Assembly (NCBI GenBank): GCA_022828595.1
Contig: JAKGHH010000002.1
Span: forward strand, 82,862,076-82,926,075
DNA: 64,000 bases
DNA from: Nelumbo lutea
Lineage: Eukaryota; Streptophyta; Magnoliopsida; Proteales; Nelumbonaceae
Direction: 5' to 3'
The notes under the pieces are model-generated. The model searched no databases and was not told the DNA's origin. It saw nothing but the letters and a program-made list of their open reading frames with translations. Positions 43,825 through 53,238 of the stretch are shown piece after piece. Every line of letters begins with the position of its first letter. The stretch's first letter is position 1. The translations under genes and the position numbers were made by a program.

Positions 43825-44687
43825 GTTCTAGAAACAGGTTACTTATCCTTTGCTAGTCATTGTTTTGTGTTTTTCTTTTATCTTTGCACATTTCTTGTGT
43901 TGTCCTTGCATAGTTTCTTTGAATTCTTCCATTCAACTTCTTTGTGTTTTTGAATAGAGTCAATTTTATTTTGTGTGTTTAGTTTGGCAAAAGAAAAAAA
44001 AAGAAAAGAAAAGAAGAAAGAAAAAAAAGAGACAAAAAAGAACATCCAATTTGAAAAGAGAGAGAGAGAGAGAGAAAAGAACATCCAATTCGAAAGAAAA
44101 AAAAGGAGTTAGATTGCATATCGGATTTTTAATCATTTTCCCATCATAACTGGGATTTCTTGAATTACAAGATCATAATCCTATAAGTCATACGATTTCT
44201 CCTTTCCTTTTTGGGTTTGACTAGTTGACTAATTCAAGAGTGAGCTGTGTAATTCTTTTTGAGTTGGGATTTCCTTTCCTTAAACAGTTGTCTTACTTAG
44301 TATTAATCCTTATCAAATAACTATTCTTGTGTCTACATTAATTTAATTTCGTGCTCCATATTTATTCTATTTGGGTTCAATTGCACAAGGTTGTTTGTGT
44401 ATTCTAGTGATTTCTTTTGCATGTCTTTTGCTTCCTTTTGAAGTTTTCTTATTTTTTTGGCTCCTATAATTGATTTCCTTTCTTATTTCTACCGTTTGCC
44501 TCAACTAAGTTTTTATATTTCCGATTTTGAGATTTGCCACCATCTAACTAATTGCTCTTTGAGATTTGTTGATCTTGATTCCATTAAGAACATAAAAGGG
44601 GCTAACTTGAGAGGGAAAAAAAAAAGGCAAAGAGAGGTGAGGAACAAAATTTCTTTTATTTCCAACAAGTTATTGCAGGTTATAAAC
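43825..44687 (+). other. Gypsy-5 leader
   Basis: No gene seen. It includes a purine-rich run with (GA)n near 44058-44078 and two AACATCCAATT.GAAA copies at 44041 and 44084. Confidence 0.5.
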
Positions 44688-46027
44688 ATGAGTATTAAAG
44701 AAGAACCACAAGAGATTGACATGAAATTATTCATAAGGGTTGTTAGTGAACAATTTAAAAGTTGAATGCAAGGCTAGATAATTTGCAATCCCCATCTATT
44801 TCTATGTCCACTAGAAGACGTGTGTTTGAGGAAGAAGAGGAAGATGATTCGGATTTTGAGAAATCAAGTTCTAGACGAGGCAAGAAGGCTGTTTCCAAGA
44901 GAGATAGCAATTTGGGCAGCATAAAGATGAAGAGTCCGACCTTTCAAGGAAAGAATGATCACGAACTATACTTGGAGTGGGAAAGAAAGGTTCAGCACGT
45001 ATTTGATTGCCATGATTATTCTGAGGAGAAGAAAGTAAAACTGGCAGCCATGGAGTTCACAGATTATGCAAGCATATGGTGGGATCAATTAGTGATCAAT
45101 AGGCATAGGAATGGAGAGAGGCTAATTCGGTCATGGGAAGAGATGAAATTGGTAATGCGCAAGAGATTTATACCTAGCCATTACTATAGAGATTTGCATA
45201 GAATGTTGTAAGGGCTGGTTCAAGGTTCCATGAGTGTAGAGGACTATTACAAAGAGATGGAGATAGTCATGATTAGAGCAAACATAGAGGAGGACCAAGA
45301 AGCAACTATGGCTAGATTTATTGGCGGCTTAAATAAGGAGATTGCTGATGTGGTGGATTTACAATACTATGTGGAGATGGAGGAGTTGTTGCACAAAGCC
45401 ATTAAAGTGGAGAAGCAAATCAAATCAAAAGGGTACAGATATGGTCCTTCATGGAAACCTAACTGGAAGGACAACAATGCTGTTTCAAAAACAAAAGAGG
45501 AAGCAAAGCAAAAGGATTTGGTTGTTGTTCATAAAGGTAAAACCGAAACTAAAACTTCTTCTAAGTCAAGTGATGTCAAGTGTTTTAGGTGCCAGGGATT
45601 CGAGCATATTGCTTTTCAATGCCCAAACAAAAGAGTTATGGTTGTGCTGGAGAATGGAGAAATAGAGAGTGCTAGCTCAAGTGAGGATGAGATGCTACCA
45701 TTGGAGGATTGTTCTGATGTTGAAGTTGCAGAACTCGTTCATGGTGATTTACTAGTTACAAGGAGAGCCCTAAGTATACAGCCTAAGGATGATGGTGATG
45801 AGGAGCAACGTGAGCATATTTTTCACACAATATTCCATGTGAAGGATAATGAGTTTGAGAACCTACTTCCCGAGGAGATTCCCTATGGATTACCTCCCTT
45901 AAGAGTTATTGAGCATCAAATAGATTTCATACCCAGTTCCACCATACCAAATCGTGGAACTCTTGACATTTCATACCCAGTTCCACCATACTACCGAGCC
46001 ATTAACAAAATAACAAGGATTGGATGA
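44688..46027 (+). pseudogene. gag: Gypsy-5 gag fused to a short pol remnant
   Basis: ATG at 44688 opens MSIKEEPQEIDMKLFIRVVS, then a one-base frameshift near 44762 moves to the frame that ends at 45211. The gag domain reads [39 protein letters not shown] and [23 protein letters not shown] at 45209-45211 is followed in frame by [18 protein letters not shown] and [19 protein letters not shown]. The zinc knuckle is [14 protein letters not shown] (CX2CX4HX4C), at 45581-45622. After HIFHTIFHV the frame jumps to [20 protein letters not shown], the start of RT. The protease is therefore deleted. The frame ends at 46025. Confidence 0.88.
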
Positions 46028-46386
46028 CGAATCCTTTCGAGGAAGGAGGGAAAAATGGAGATCGAGGTGTTGGCCAAATGGATCAAGCTAATATTTCCAA
46101 ATATTCTCAAGATCCTTTGCAAAGAATCGGATGACCAATGACTAAGGCAAGGACAAAGAGGATAAAAGAGGCTCTACAAGGCTTAATCATGGAAGGGCAT
46201 GACAAAGAGGCTGTTCTAGAAGATTCTAAGACTGTTCCAATAATTTCTAAAGCTTCACCAAGAATAATCACCTATATTTATGTGCAAGACGATGTGCAAG
46301 GCTTAGAACTTGAAGAACAAAGCTTGATGGGCTTGACGCATGGACATGATAAGAAAATGCCCAATTCGCATGCTAAGATGTATTGA
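46028..46386 (+). pseudogene. pol: Gypsy-5 pol C-terminus running into 3' LTR
   Basis: The phrase NPFEEGGKNGDRGVGQMDQA crosses the polypurine tract and LTR start at 46056 without a stop. One stop at 46132 then interrupts before PMTKARTKRIKEALQGLI. The end NSHAKMY equals that of the 5' LTR copy. This shows that the pol frame originally extended into the 3' LTR. Confidence 0.75.
46040..46055 (+). other. Gypsy-5 polypurine tract
   Basis: AGGAAGGAGGGAAAAA directly precedes TGGAGATCG at the 3' LTR start, inside the coding frame. Confidence 0.8.
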
Positions 46387-46862
46387 TGGGCTTGTTTTTA
46401 TCTTGTTTTGTTTACTTTGACTTTTCTATGCTTAATTGTCATTAGTTGTAGTCTTTTAGAAGGATTCCTATATTAAGGAAGATTTGTTTTCCTAAATTAA
46501 GGGGATCCTCATCAGTTAGGTGTTTCTTGATAAGATAATTATGAGTTAGGAGTTTCCTTATAAGATAATGATATTTACATGCCTATATAAAGGCCACAAC
46601 TATGTAAAACAAAATCATCAATGATATAGAGATATTTTCAGCAAGCTTAACTTTGCCTTCTTGTGTTCTTGGTAGAATACAATATCTTGACTTATCAAGG
46701 GAGTGATCAACCTTTGTGGCGTCTTCAAGATTGGATTCTTTAAGGACATAGTTTCCTTAAGGTTCTAATCTGATCAACTACGACTTGTTTTCTAGTTTCT
46801 GGGTGCGCGTAACAACTTGATTCATGAGTTCCTAGAGCAGGTCTTTTAGTGGGTTCTTATCA
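46056..46862 (+). repeat. Gypsy-5 3' LTR
   Basis: 807 bases, TGGAGATCGAGG to GGTTCTTATCA, colinear with the 5' LTR. Followed by TAGGAT and Gypsy-4 sequence. Confidence 0.88.
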
Positions 46863-47703
46863 TAGGATCACCCCAAAACCATCTTAGCCATCCATTAGAA
46901 ACCCTATGGCGTCCTTAACTTTGCTAAAACCCAGTTTCCACCCCCATTTTTCTCCCTATTTCCAGTTGTGTCCACCATTCTCTATAAAAAGGGTCCTAGG
47001 GGCCCTATAGAAATGGTTGGTCAATTCACCCACTTAACAAGGCTATGGTTTCTTGAGGAGTTCAATGGTTGAAGAAGGGGAGGACACCCAGATCTTGTCA
47101 GTAGGGATTCCTACAAGCTATTCAACCATTCTACAACTACCACCACTGGATGTGATCAACCATTATTTTCTTTTCTTTATTTTTTTTGTTATTTTTATTT
47201 CTGCAATCTTTTAGATTTAATTCTTTTTCATTCCTCTATTCTATAAATCTGAATTCATTCAATTCAAGGCTAAGGTGCCTCAAAGGGTTCGAGGATTGTA
47301 GAAAGGACGGACGCCTAGTTCTTGTCAAGAGGGGTTTCTACAAGTTGTTTGGCCAATCTGTAGCTACCATCACCGGATTTAGATTCTGGATCATTTTTTA
47401 TTTATTTCTTTTATTTCCTTTATTGATTCTCATACTTTATTAAATTCTGATTTTTATTTATTGCCTTGTTTAAATTCAAAACATTTAATTTTAGCAATTG
47501 TAGATTTTATTTTCGTATTTTCTGCCATTCCCGATTGCATTCTCTTGTTTGGATCTAAGTATATATTAATTTTTCACTTGCTTTCCCTGTGGATACGACC
47601 CATTCTGACCCATTTACTAATAGTTGTTTGAGAAACAGTAAAAATTATAAATGTTTAAACTAGTGTTCTGGAGTGTTTAATGACGCATTCCCGGAACACA
47701 CCA
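46863..47703 (+). repeat. Gypsy-4 3' LTR part
   Basis: Matches 40141-40946, adding a ~45-base 5' part not present there. TCCCTGTGGATACGACCC is at 47584-47601. It ends GGAACACACCA at 47703. Confidence 0.85.
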
Positions 47704-48399
47704 ATCGGTATTGGGCTTTAGGGGTAAAACCGTCTTGTTTTGAATATTTCATAAACTTTACTTAAACGTCTTATATACCCTTCCATTTATAGACTGTCTT
47801 AATAATCTGATATTGATTTTAAAATCATATAAGTATTCTTCTTATCATTTTTTACAGTGGATTTCTATCCCTGAACTTGATTTGCACACTTATTTCTATT
47901 TTTAATTTCCACCAATTAACGTGAATCTCAACACTTTCCTTAGGTGAAAAGACCTAGTTAATAAGTGTTAGGTGATTGTCAGCATTCCCTTTCCTGTTTG
48001 ACGTGAATCTCGACACTTGACTTAGGTGATAGCAACATTGTTTAGTGCAGTCTACTATTTCTAACAATTTAAAAAATTTTTGTCTAATTTTTCAATCTTT
48101 CTCTTCTTATCTTGCCAGGGGCAAACTTGGGAGTATTTTCCAATTTTTAAACGGTTTTGACAATATTCAAATGAGACCAGTTTTGACTCTTCTCACTTGC
48201 TACATTTTTACAAAATTCAATATTCTTTTATCAATTTCCTTAACTTTTTCTATTTGGGAATCTCTTTAAATGGAAAATTTTAAAAATTTCTGTGAAATTT
48301 TAATTCTCCATCTTTAAAGGCTTAGCTTCAAAAATTTGTTTTTCAATTTTTCTCTCTTTCCTCACCCCCCAACTTAAATGCCATTGTCCCTAATGGCAT
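47704..48399 (+). other. Unassigned DNA, no gene seen
   Basis: A ~30-base direct repeat, ACGTGAATCTC.ACACTT..CTTAGGTGA, occurs at 47919 and 48001. CACCCCCCAACTTAAATGCC near 48362 reads, on the minus strand, as a polypurine-type tract, so this may be the 3' part of the minus-strand Athila fragment that follows. Confidence 0.4.
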
Positions 48400-49520
48400 G
48401 ACTAGAGAATGATGCAAAAAGGATATGGGCCAAAGGGAGCAATGAATATGGTTTTTTTTAGGGGTTCAAGGTATGCCACTTGGTCTTGAATCAAGAAAAG
48501 GAAAACAAATCCTAACAATAAAAAACTAAAAACTACATTGGGTTGCCTCCCAACCAGTGCTAAGTTTAACGTCTTCAGATGAATACAACTATTCATCTCT
48601 CTCATCCAAACTCTCATACTCACTTTCGTTTTCATACCAACCAGGACCAGATTGGGCTAACCAAGGGGTAGATAGGTCATTCACGAGATTGTCCACTATG
48701 CCCACACTGCCTTCATCTTCCCCTTTGTTTGGATACTTAGAGGCATTAAAAACATTCAATTGGACGTTCTGCTCCCCAAATGAGATGTCTATTTCCCCCG
48801 ATTTACAGTTGATATTTGCATTAGCCTTTGCTAAAAACGGTCATCCTAAGATTATCGGGTAGTGGTTCAGTTCTTCGGTTGGAGTCATGTCTAGGACAAT
48901 AAAATCTACAGGGAAATAATAGTTTTCTATCATGACAATGACATCCTCTATGACACCTCGAGGAGTCTTGACCGACTGATCAGCAAGTTGTAGAATTATT
49001 GGGGTAGGTTTCAACTCGCCGACCCTGAACCTTTCATTAAAAGTGGACGGAAGCAGGTTCACACTAGCCCCTAGATCCAATAGGGCCCTATCAAAGGTGA
49101 TTCTAGAGATTATACAGCTAATAAGAGGAGCACCCGGGCCTTTCATTTTCTGGGGAAATTGGTTCAGGAGGACCGCACTCACACCTATCGAGAGCATCAC
49201 TTTTTGTGGGGCCGGTCATGGCTCCCTCTTTTGGGTGCATAACTCTTTTAGAAACTTTGCATAAGCTAGACATGTTGAATCGCATCAAGGAGTGGGATGT
49301 CAATGTATACTTGCTTGAAAAGTTCATTGATCTCCTCATTGTGAATCTCTTTCTTTTTCCATGACGGCCCAGATGTGAGTGCAGTAGGAAAGGGGACTAC
49401 AAATTGGTTCACTTTAGGCTCTTTTTCTAAGTTTTCCCTTTCTTCTTCTCCTCCCCCAACTTAGGGTTTTCTGACTCCTTTTCTTTTCTTTACTTAGGTA
49501 TTAGTCCAGTAAAAAAATAA
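48400..49520 (-). pseudogene. pol: Athila-type gag-protease fragment, minus strand
   Basis: Minus-strand reading shows IDIPLLDAIQHVSSLCKVSK (near 49270), then VSAVLLNQFPQKMKGPGAPL, FDRALLDLGASVNLLPSTF and LQLADQSVKTPRGVIEDVIV. FPVDFIVLDMTPTEELNHYP and PFLAKANANINCKSGEIDIS follow. DLGA is the protease active site. The frame 49200-48841 is open and is followed by a stop. RT and later domains are absent. The fragment differs in sequence from Gypsy-1, so it is a separate Athila family. Confidence 0.85.
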
Positions 49521-49541
49521 ATAAATAAATAAATTTACAAG
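49515..49541 (+). repeat. AAAT microsatellite at the truncation point
   Basis: A-rich run and (AAAT)n at the join between the Athila fragment and Gypsy-3. Confidence 0.7.
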
Positions 49542-49705
49542 GCATTACGCGACCTAAAAGGCAACCTACTCGGTCTCAAACTGACCTGCACGAGCTTATC
49601 CTCGGTCAAGTAATTCGACTAATGGAAGCCAACTACTGCCCAGGACCGCAGCGTTTCCTAAACTTTGGGATCCAAGTCAACCCCCGAATCTTGGATGGCG
49701 GCCCT

Positions 49706-50455
49706 CTAGTGAGTTGGGAAGGGCCACCCTTTGAGGTTACATACTACAAAATAGTCCCGCTTCCAGGCTAGGATCCTGTTTGGTAGCTTGTATAAGAGCT
49801 TAAAGCCGCGACAGGGAGAAAAATAGTAGGAGCACCTTTCTGGAGGCGCTCCGGGGTAAGCATTCTTGATGCAAAGAATGGTGGAGAGGATGTCAAGGTT
49901 AAGGGGAAGACAGTACTCATAAAACAAAGAGATAGTCCCAACTACATTTTGGATGGAGTTGGGGTGAAACTGGTCAACAGTGACGTCGAAGTGAATCAAA
50001 ACCTTCACTATCAGAGGATAAAGAGGAAGACGGAGGCCAGCGATGAGCTAGTCCTGAAAGATCACTATCTCATCAGGACCGTGCTCCCAGGGATAGTTGC
50101 TAGAAGGGTGACTATAGACAAGGTCTCTGGGGAGGTTAAATTGGAGAACCAAGGTCCTAAGTCTCTCTATCGACACGGAGGAAGGACCAAAGCTATCTAG
50201 CTCCTTGTCCCGAGAGGAAGAAGCAATCTCGCTGAAAGCCTCCCGAGCTTCCGGGGCCTGCCCCCAAGCTCCCCCAGAGCTCAAGGGGGCGTCATCTTGG
50301 TCATCACCCTGGGAAAAGATGTGGTATAGATACCTAGACATATTGACAAAATCATGAGACTCACTAGGAAAGAGATGAACCGAAAAGACGGTGTGAACAG
50401 AAGAAGAGCTCAGGCAGCTAGATGAAGGCGACATCAGAATCCAAAAGCAAGGCAA
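49706..50455 (-). pseudogene. Gypsy-3 antisense ORF with 'putative gypsy-type transposon' domain
   Basis: The frame starts at 50455 and is interrupted only by stops at 50048 and 49706. The N-terminus is Ser/Asp-rich. The core reads LIAGLRLPLYPLI, VTVDQFHPNSIQNVVGTISL, RCSYYFSPCRGFKLLYKLPN and AWKRDYFVVCNLKGWPFPTH. That order resembles the plant domain annotated as putative gypsy-type transposon (Pfam Transposase_28); the Pfam match is from memory and needs a search. It lies on the opposite strand between pol and the 3' LTR, as in Gypsy-2. A TATA box lies 34 bases before the ATG; a second Met at 50434 would leave more room for a leader. Function unknown. Confidence 0.75.
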
Positions 50456-50488
50456 GTTAGCATAAAAGAAGTAAGGCCTAGAGCCCTC

Positions 50489-50498
50489 CTATTTATAG
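50489..50498 (-). promoter_or_regulatory. TATA box for Gypsy-3 antisense ORF
   Basis: Minus strand ATGGCTATAAATAGGAGGGC. The same GGCTATAAATAG is at 35538-35550 in Gypsy-2, although the surrounding DNA has diverged strongly. Confidence 0.68.
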
Positions 50499-50804
50499 CC
50501 ATTGTGCCGTCGAATCGACAGCTCGGATTAAGCCAGATCTAACGGTTCGCAGTCAAGCTGACTGCATGTCTTCTGAAACCGAAACGTAACTGGCAGCACG
50601 TCTCCCATGATTAAAGTAATGATGGTTGCATGACTTCCAGAGTTAAGAGCCGCTTCGGCGTGCTTTTCGGCATTCGAAGAGTCCAGACATCCCCTGACTT
50701 CTACGTGCACATTTAATGCGAGCAGTCAATCAAGTTTGAGCTTCGGGTCAAATCCACCCATCACACTTCATGAACTCCTCACGCTAAAGTAGCACCCTTA
50801 GCCC

Positions 50805-50820
50805 GAGGAGTGGGGGCAAT
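50805..50820 (+). other. Gypsy-3 polypurine tract
   Basis: GAGGAGTGGGGGCAAT immediately before the 3' LTR. Confidence 0.8.
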
Positions 50821-53238
50821 TGATGGAGGGTGATTTGACCCGACCCCTTGAGACAGTGACACATGGACATGACTCAGCACAAGTAACAGCTTAGCACAAC
50901 AGCCTCACCGCGACTAAGTAATGAGCCTGCAGGACAACTCGCTACATCACAGCTTGCCATAGGGTGAACTCGCTACAGTGCGAGCTCGAGGACCCCTGAT
51001 GTACTGAAAGGGAATACTCCAAGGCAAGTCTATCCCAGCTCGTGAGCTAGGATAACTAGCTCGCTCCAATACTTAGGCAGAAAAACTACCTAAGGGGCCA
51101 CTTCAAGAGGAATCACCTCGAAATACCCCTAAGAGCTCGCTACAAGGGAGCTCGCAACAGAATAGCCTGATACAAGGTAGCTCGCTACGGATAGCTCGCT
51201 GCAAGGCAACTCGCTACTAAGCGATGCGACATTTTCAGGAAACCTCTATCTAATATGACCGTGCCCGTCAGACTACACCACGTCTCCTGATCGACGACGC
51301 AATCCCTGCTGATAGCTATAATTATAACCTTAGCAAGTGCACTAGTTATCAAGTAGTATAAAAATATTGTTCCCACAAGGATTTAACAAAATAAGTATTA
51401 GAACTACAGCCTTCCCTAATTATTTGGACAATCGAATTTCAAATTTAAGAGTAAAAGCTATTGAAAAACAGAAAAAGAAAACAAGAGCAAGAGTACCAAT
51501 ACTGAAGTATGCAACGATTGACTGAATTCGCTAGAACCGTTGGTCCGCCTAACCATTCCAATGAATAACAATAGATGAGATTATCCAAGATAATTTTTCA
51601 TTCCCATAAGCTAAAGTTTTTCCAATTTTATTCAATATTCTTTCTCAAGATATATCAAAACTACTTCTATCAGGTAACCCCTCGATCTCTCGACTAGAGT
51701 TCTCAAAATAGAAATGCATTAAGTTCAAGGAAAAACTATTGCATTCAGATGAATCATGTGTATATACCCCTATATACCATTCAATTCACACCATGAATTA
51801 TTTGGTCCGCTATATGAATTCCTCTCTCGATTCGTTCACATAAACCTAATCAATTAAGAGATGGTCACTCCTAATAGCATTAAGCAAGATAACTTATAGA
51901 CTATATGGAAATCACGATCTTGGAAAAATCAGAATAAAAATATATTCATTGTTATGATTAGGCTTTCCATAGCCCTAGATATAAATAAATCAGTTCATAC
52001 TAGAAGAAATAAAGCAAACAAGAGGAAAGAAAGAACTCATAGTGTCGCCTCGGAAGCTGAGATTTCCTCTTCTCCTTGCCACCACCTCCTACTTGCAGTC
52101 TTCTTGCTTGATAGATTGGTTGCTCCTCTACTTCTTGATACCTCTCTAGTCCGCCCCCCATCCCTTTATATAGCTTAAAGGGGAGGGGGTGGTCTCCAAC
52201 TCCTTCTTGGAGTTTATCTTTCACCAATAGAAAGTCCTAGTCTAATCCTACTTTTATCTCTTTATCTATTGATCTCAATCTCTTTATCTTTCTAAGATTA
52301 CATCACAACTTTAAATTTGGTAGGACTCTTATCAGTTTTTTGTTCTTGCATTCGTATTAGGCTTCCTTTACGAATTGGGCTGCTGCAAGGCTTTTCTGCA
52401 AATTGGGCTTCAATTGCGAATTGGGCCTTCTTACGAATTTTCTCCGACTTCGGATCCAGATTTGACTTTGATGCAAGCCGAATCTTCGAAATCCCAAAAC
52501 ATGAAAGTTGTAGCTTTCTCTTTTATCTTTCCAATGAGCCTTGAATCAGCCTAATCGGATCTCGGATACGAGAGTTAAGTCCAGATTACTGAATGGTGCC
52601 GAAACTATGAAAAATCATCCGATTTGCCTTGCATTTCTCCCGATGCCTTCTTTCATGCCCTGAAATCAATCAAGAAATATGAGTCCAAATAAGTACTAAT
52701 TCAGTATAAAAGACTGAATATTTGGGGATAAAAATATGATAAATTTTATTCTCATCACCTGCCAGCCCGACAATACTACACCCACGTCTCTCGACAAATG
52801 GTGGCATGTTTGTCCTTCTGGGATGTGTCACTCATCCGATTGGGTAGTAATCTACAATGGTCACCTGCACAACCCTGGCAAATAACGGCTGCAACAGAGG
52901 CCCAGTGGCGGTTATGCTCGATTTGACAAGAACGCTCATATTTAAGAGCCCCATGGTCGAAGGGGAAAAAGTATCTTAGATCTCACATCTTGAACATCTA
53001 AAACACATCTGAACTCTATCTCGAGCTAATCTCAAATATTCAATGATCTAGCGTGACATGCACTCTTAGCTTTCTTTGCACTCTTTACTGCTTTCCCCAG
53101 CATTCTAACTTAAGCATCGAGTATTCCCACTGGGCAAATTCCCCGAGAATCCTTCACCGTCTTCTTCTCAGGTATCGTCCGTCGCCATCTAGGAGCCAGT
53201 CAGCCGCCAGCTAGGAGTGCCTGTATTGCGTAGCATCA
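50821..53238 (+). repeat. Gypsy-3 3' LTR, split by a solo LTR
   Basis: Parts 50821-51309 and 52763-53238 add to about 965 bases, near the 890 bases of Gypsy-2. The end GTAGCATCA matches the Gypsy-2 end CTGCATCA. CACTC (53239-53243) would be the right target duplication; the left one is lost. Confidence 0.83.
51310..52757 (-). mobile_element. Solo LTR (Gypsy-type) inserted in Gypsy-3 LTR
   Basis: On the minus strand it starts TGATGAGAATAAAA and ends AATTATAGCTATCA, 1448 bases. CCTGC is present on both sides (51305-51309 and 52758-52762), a perfect 5-base target duplication. No internal sequence is present. It is of the same family as 1-887. Confidence 0.95.

Larger units (their letters stand above)
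42981..46862 (+). mobile_element. Gypsy-5: short CRM-like Gypsy element with LTR-encoded ORF tail
   Basis: LTRs are 42981-43806 and 46056-46862, with a tRNA-Met-type primer site, a gag and a polypurine tract. Flanks share TAGGAT (42973-42978 and 46863-46868). Gag, the tRNA-Met primer site and a pol frame that runs into the 3' LTR resemble CRM chromoviruses; this lineage call is inference. Protease, most of RT, RNase H and integrase are deleted, so it could only move with helper proteins. It is inserted in the 3' end of Gypsy-4. Confidence 0.83.
40141..47703 (+). mobile_element. Gypsy-4: AT-rich, apparently non-coding Gypsy-type element with nested Gypsy-5
   Basis: 5' LTR (truncated) ends at 40946, a tRNA-Asp-type primer site is at 40953, and a matching LTR end is at 47703. 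Between the primer site and the nested element (40971-42980) I see no gag or pol. It may be a non-autonomous derivative mobilised by an Athila-like relative, or one that has lost its coding region. Its start is not defined because the minus copy abuts it at 40140. Confidence 0.75.
49521..53238 (+). mobile_element. Gypsy-3: 3' end of a Tat element (antisense ORF, polypurine tract, 3' LTR)
   Basis: Only the 3' end is present: an antisense ORF, TATA box, polypurine tract and an LTR (50821-53238) split by a solo LTR at 51310-52757. The LTR start TGATGGAGGGTGATTTG equals that of Gypsy-2. The left limit is a break next to an AAATAAATAAAT run at 49515-49541. Confidence 0.83.

Noticed and set aside
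48557..48862. 101-codon plus-strand ORF
   Set aside because: Lies opposite the conserved Athila protease C-terminal coding on the minus strand.
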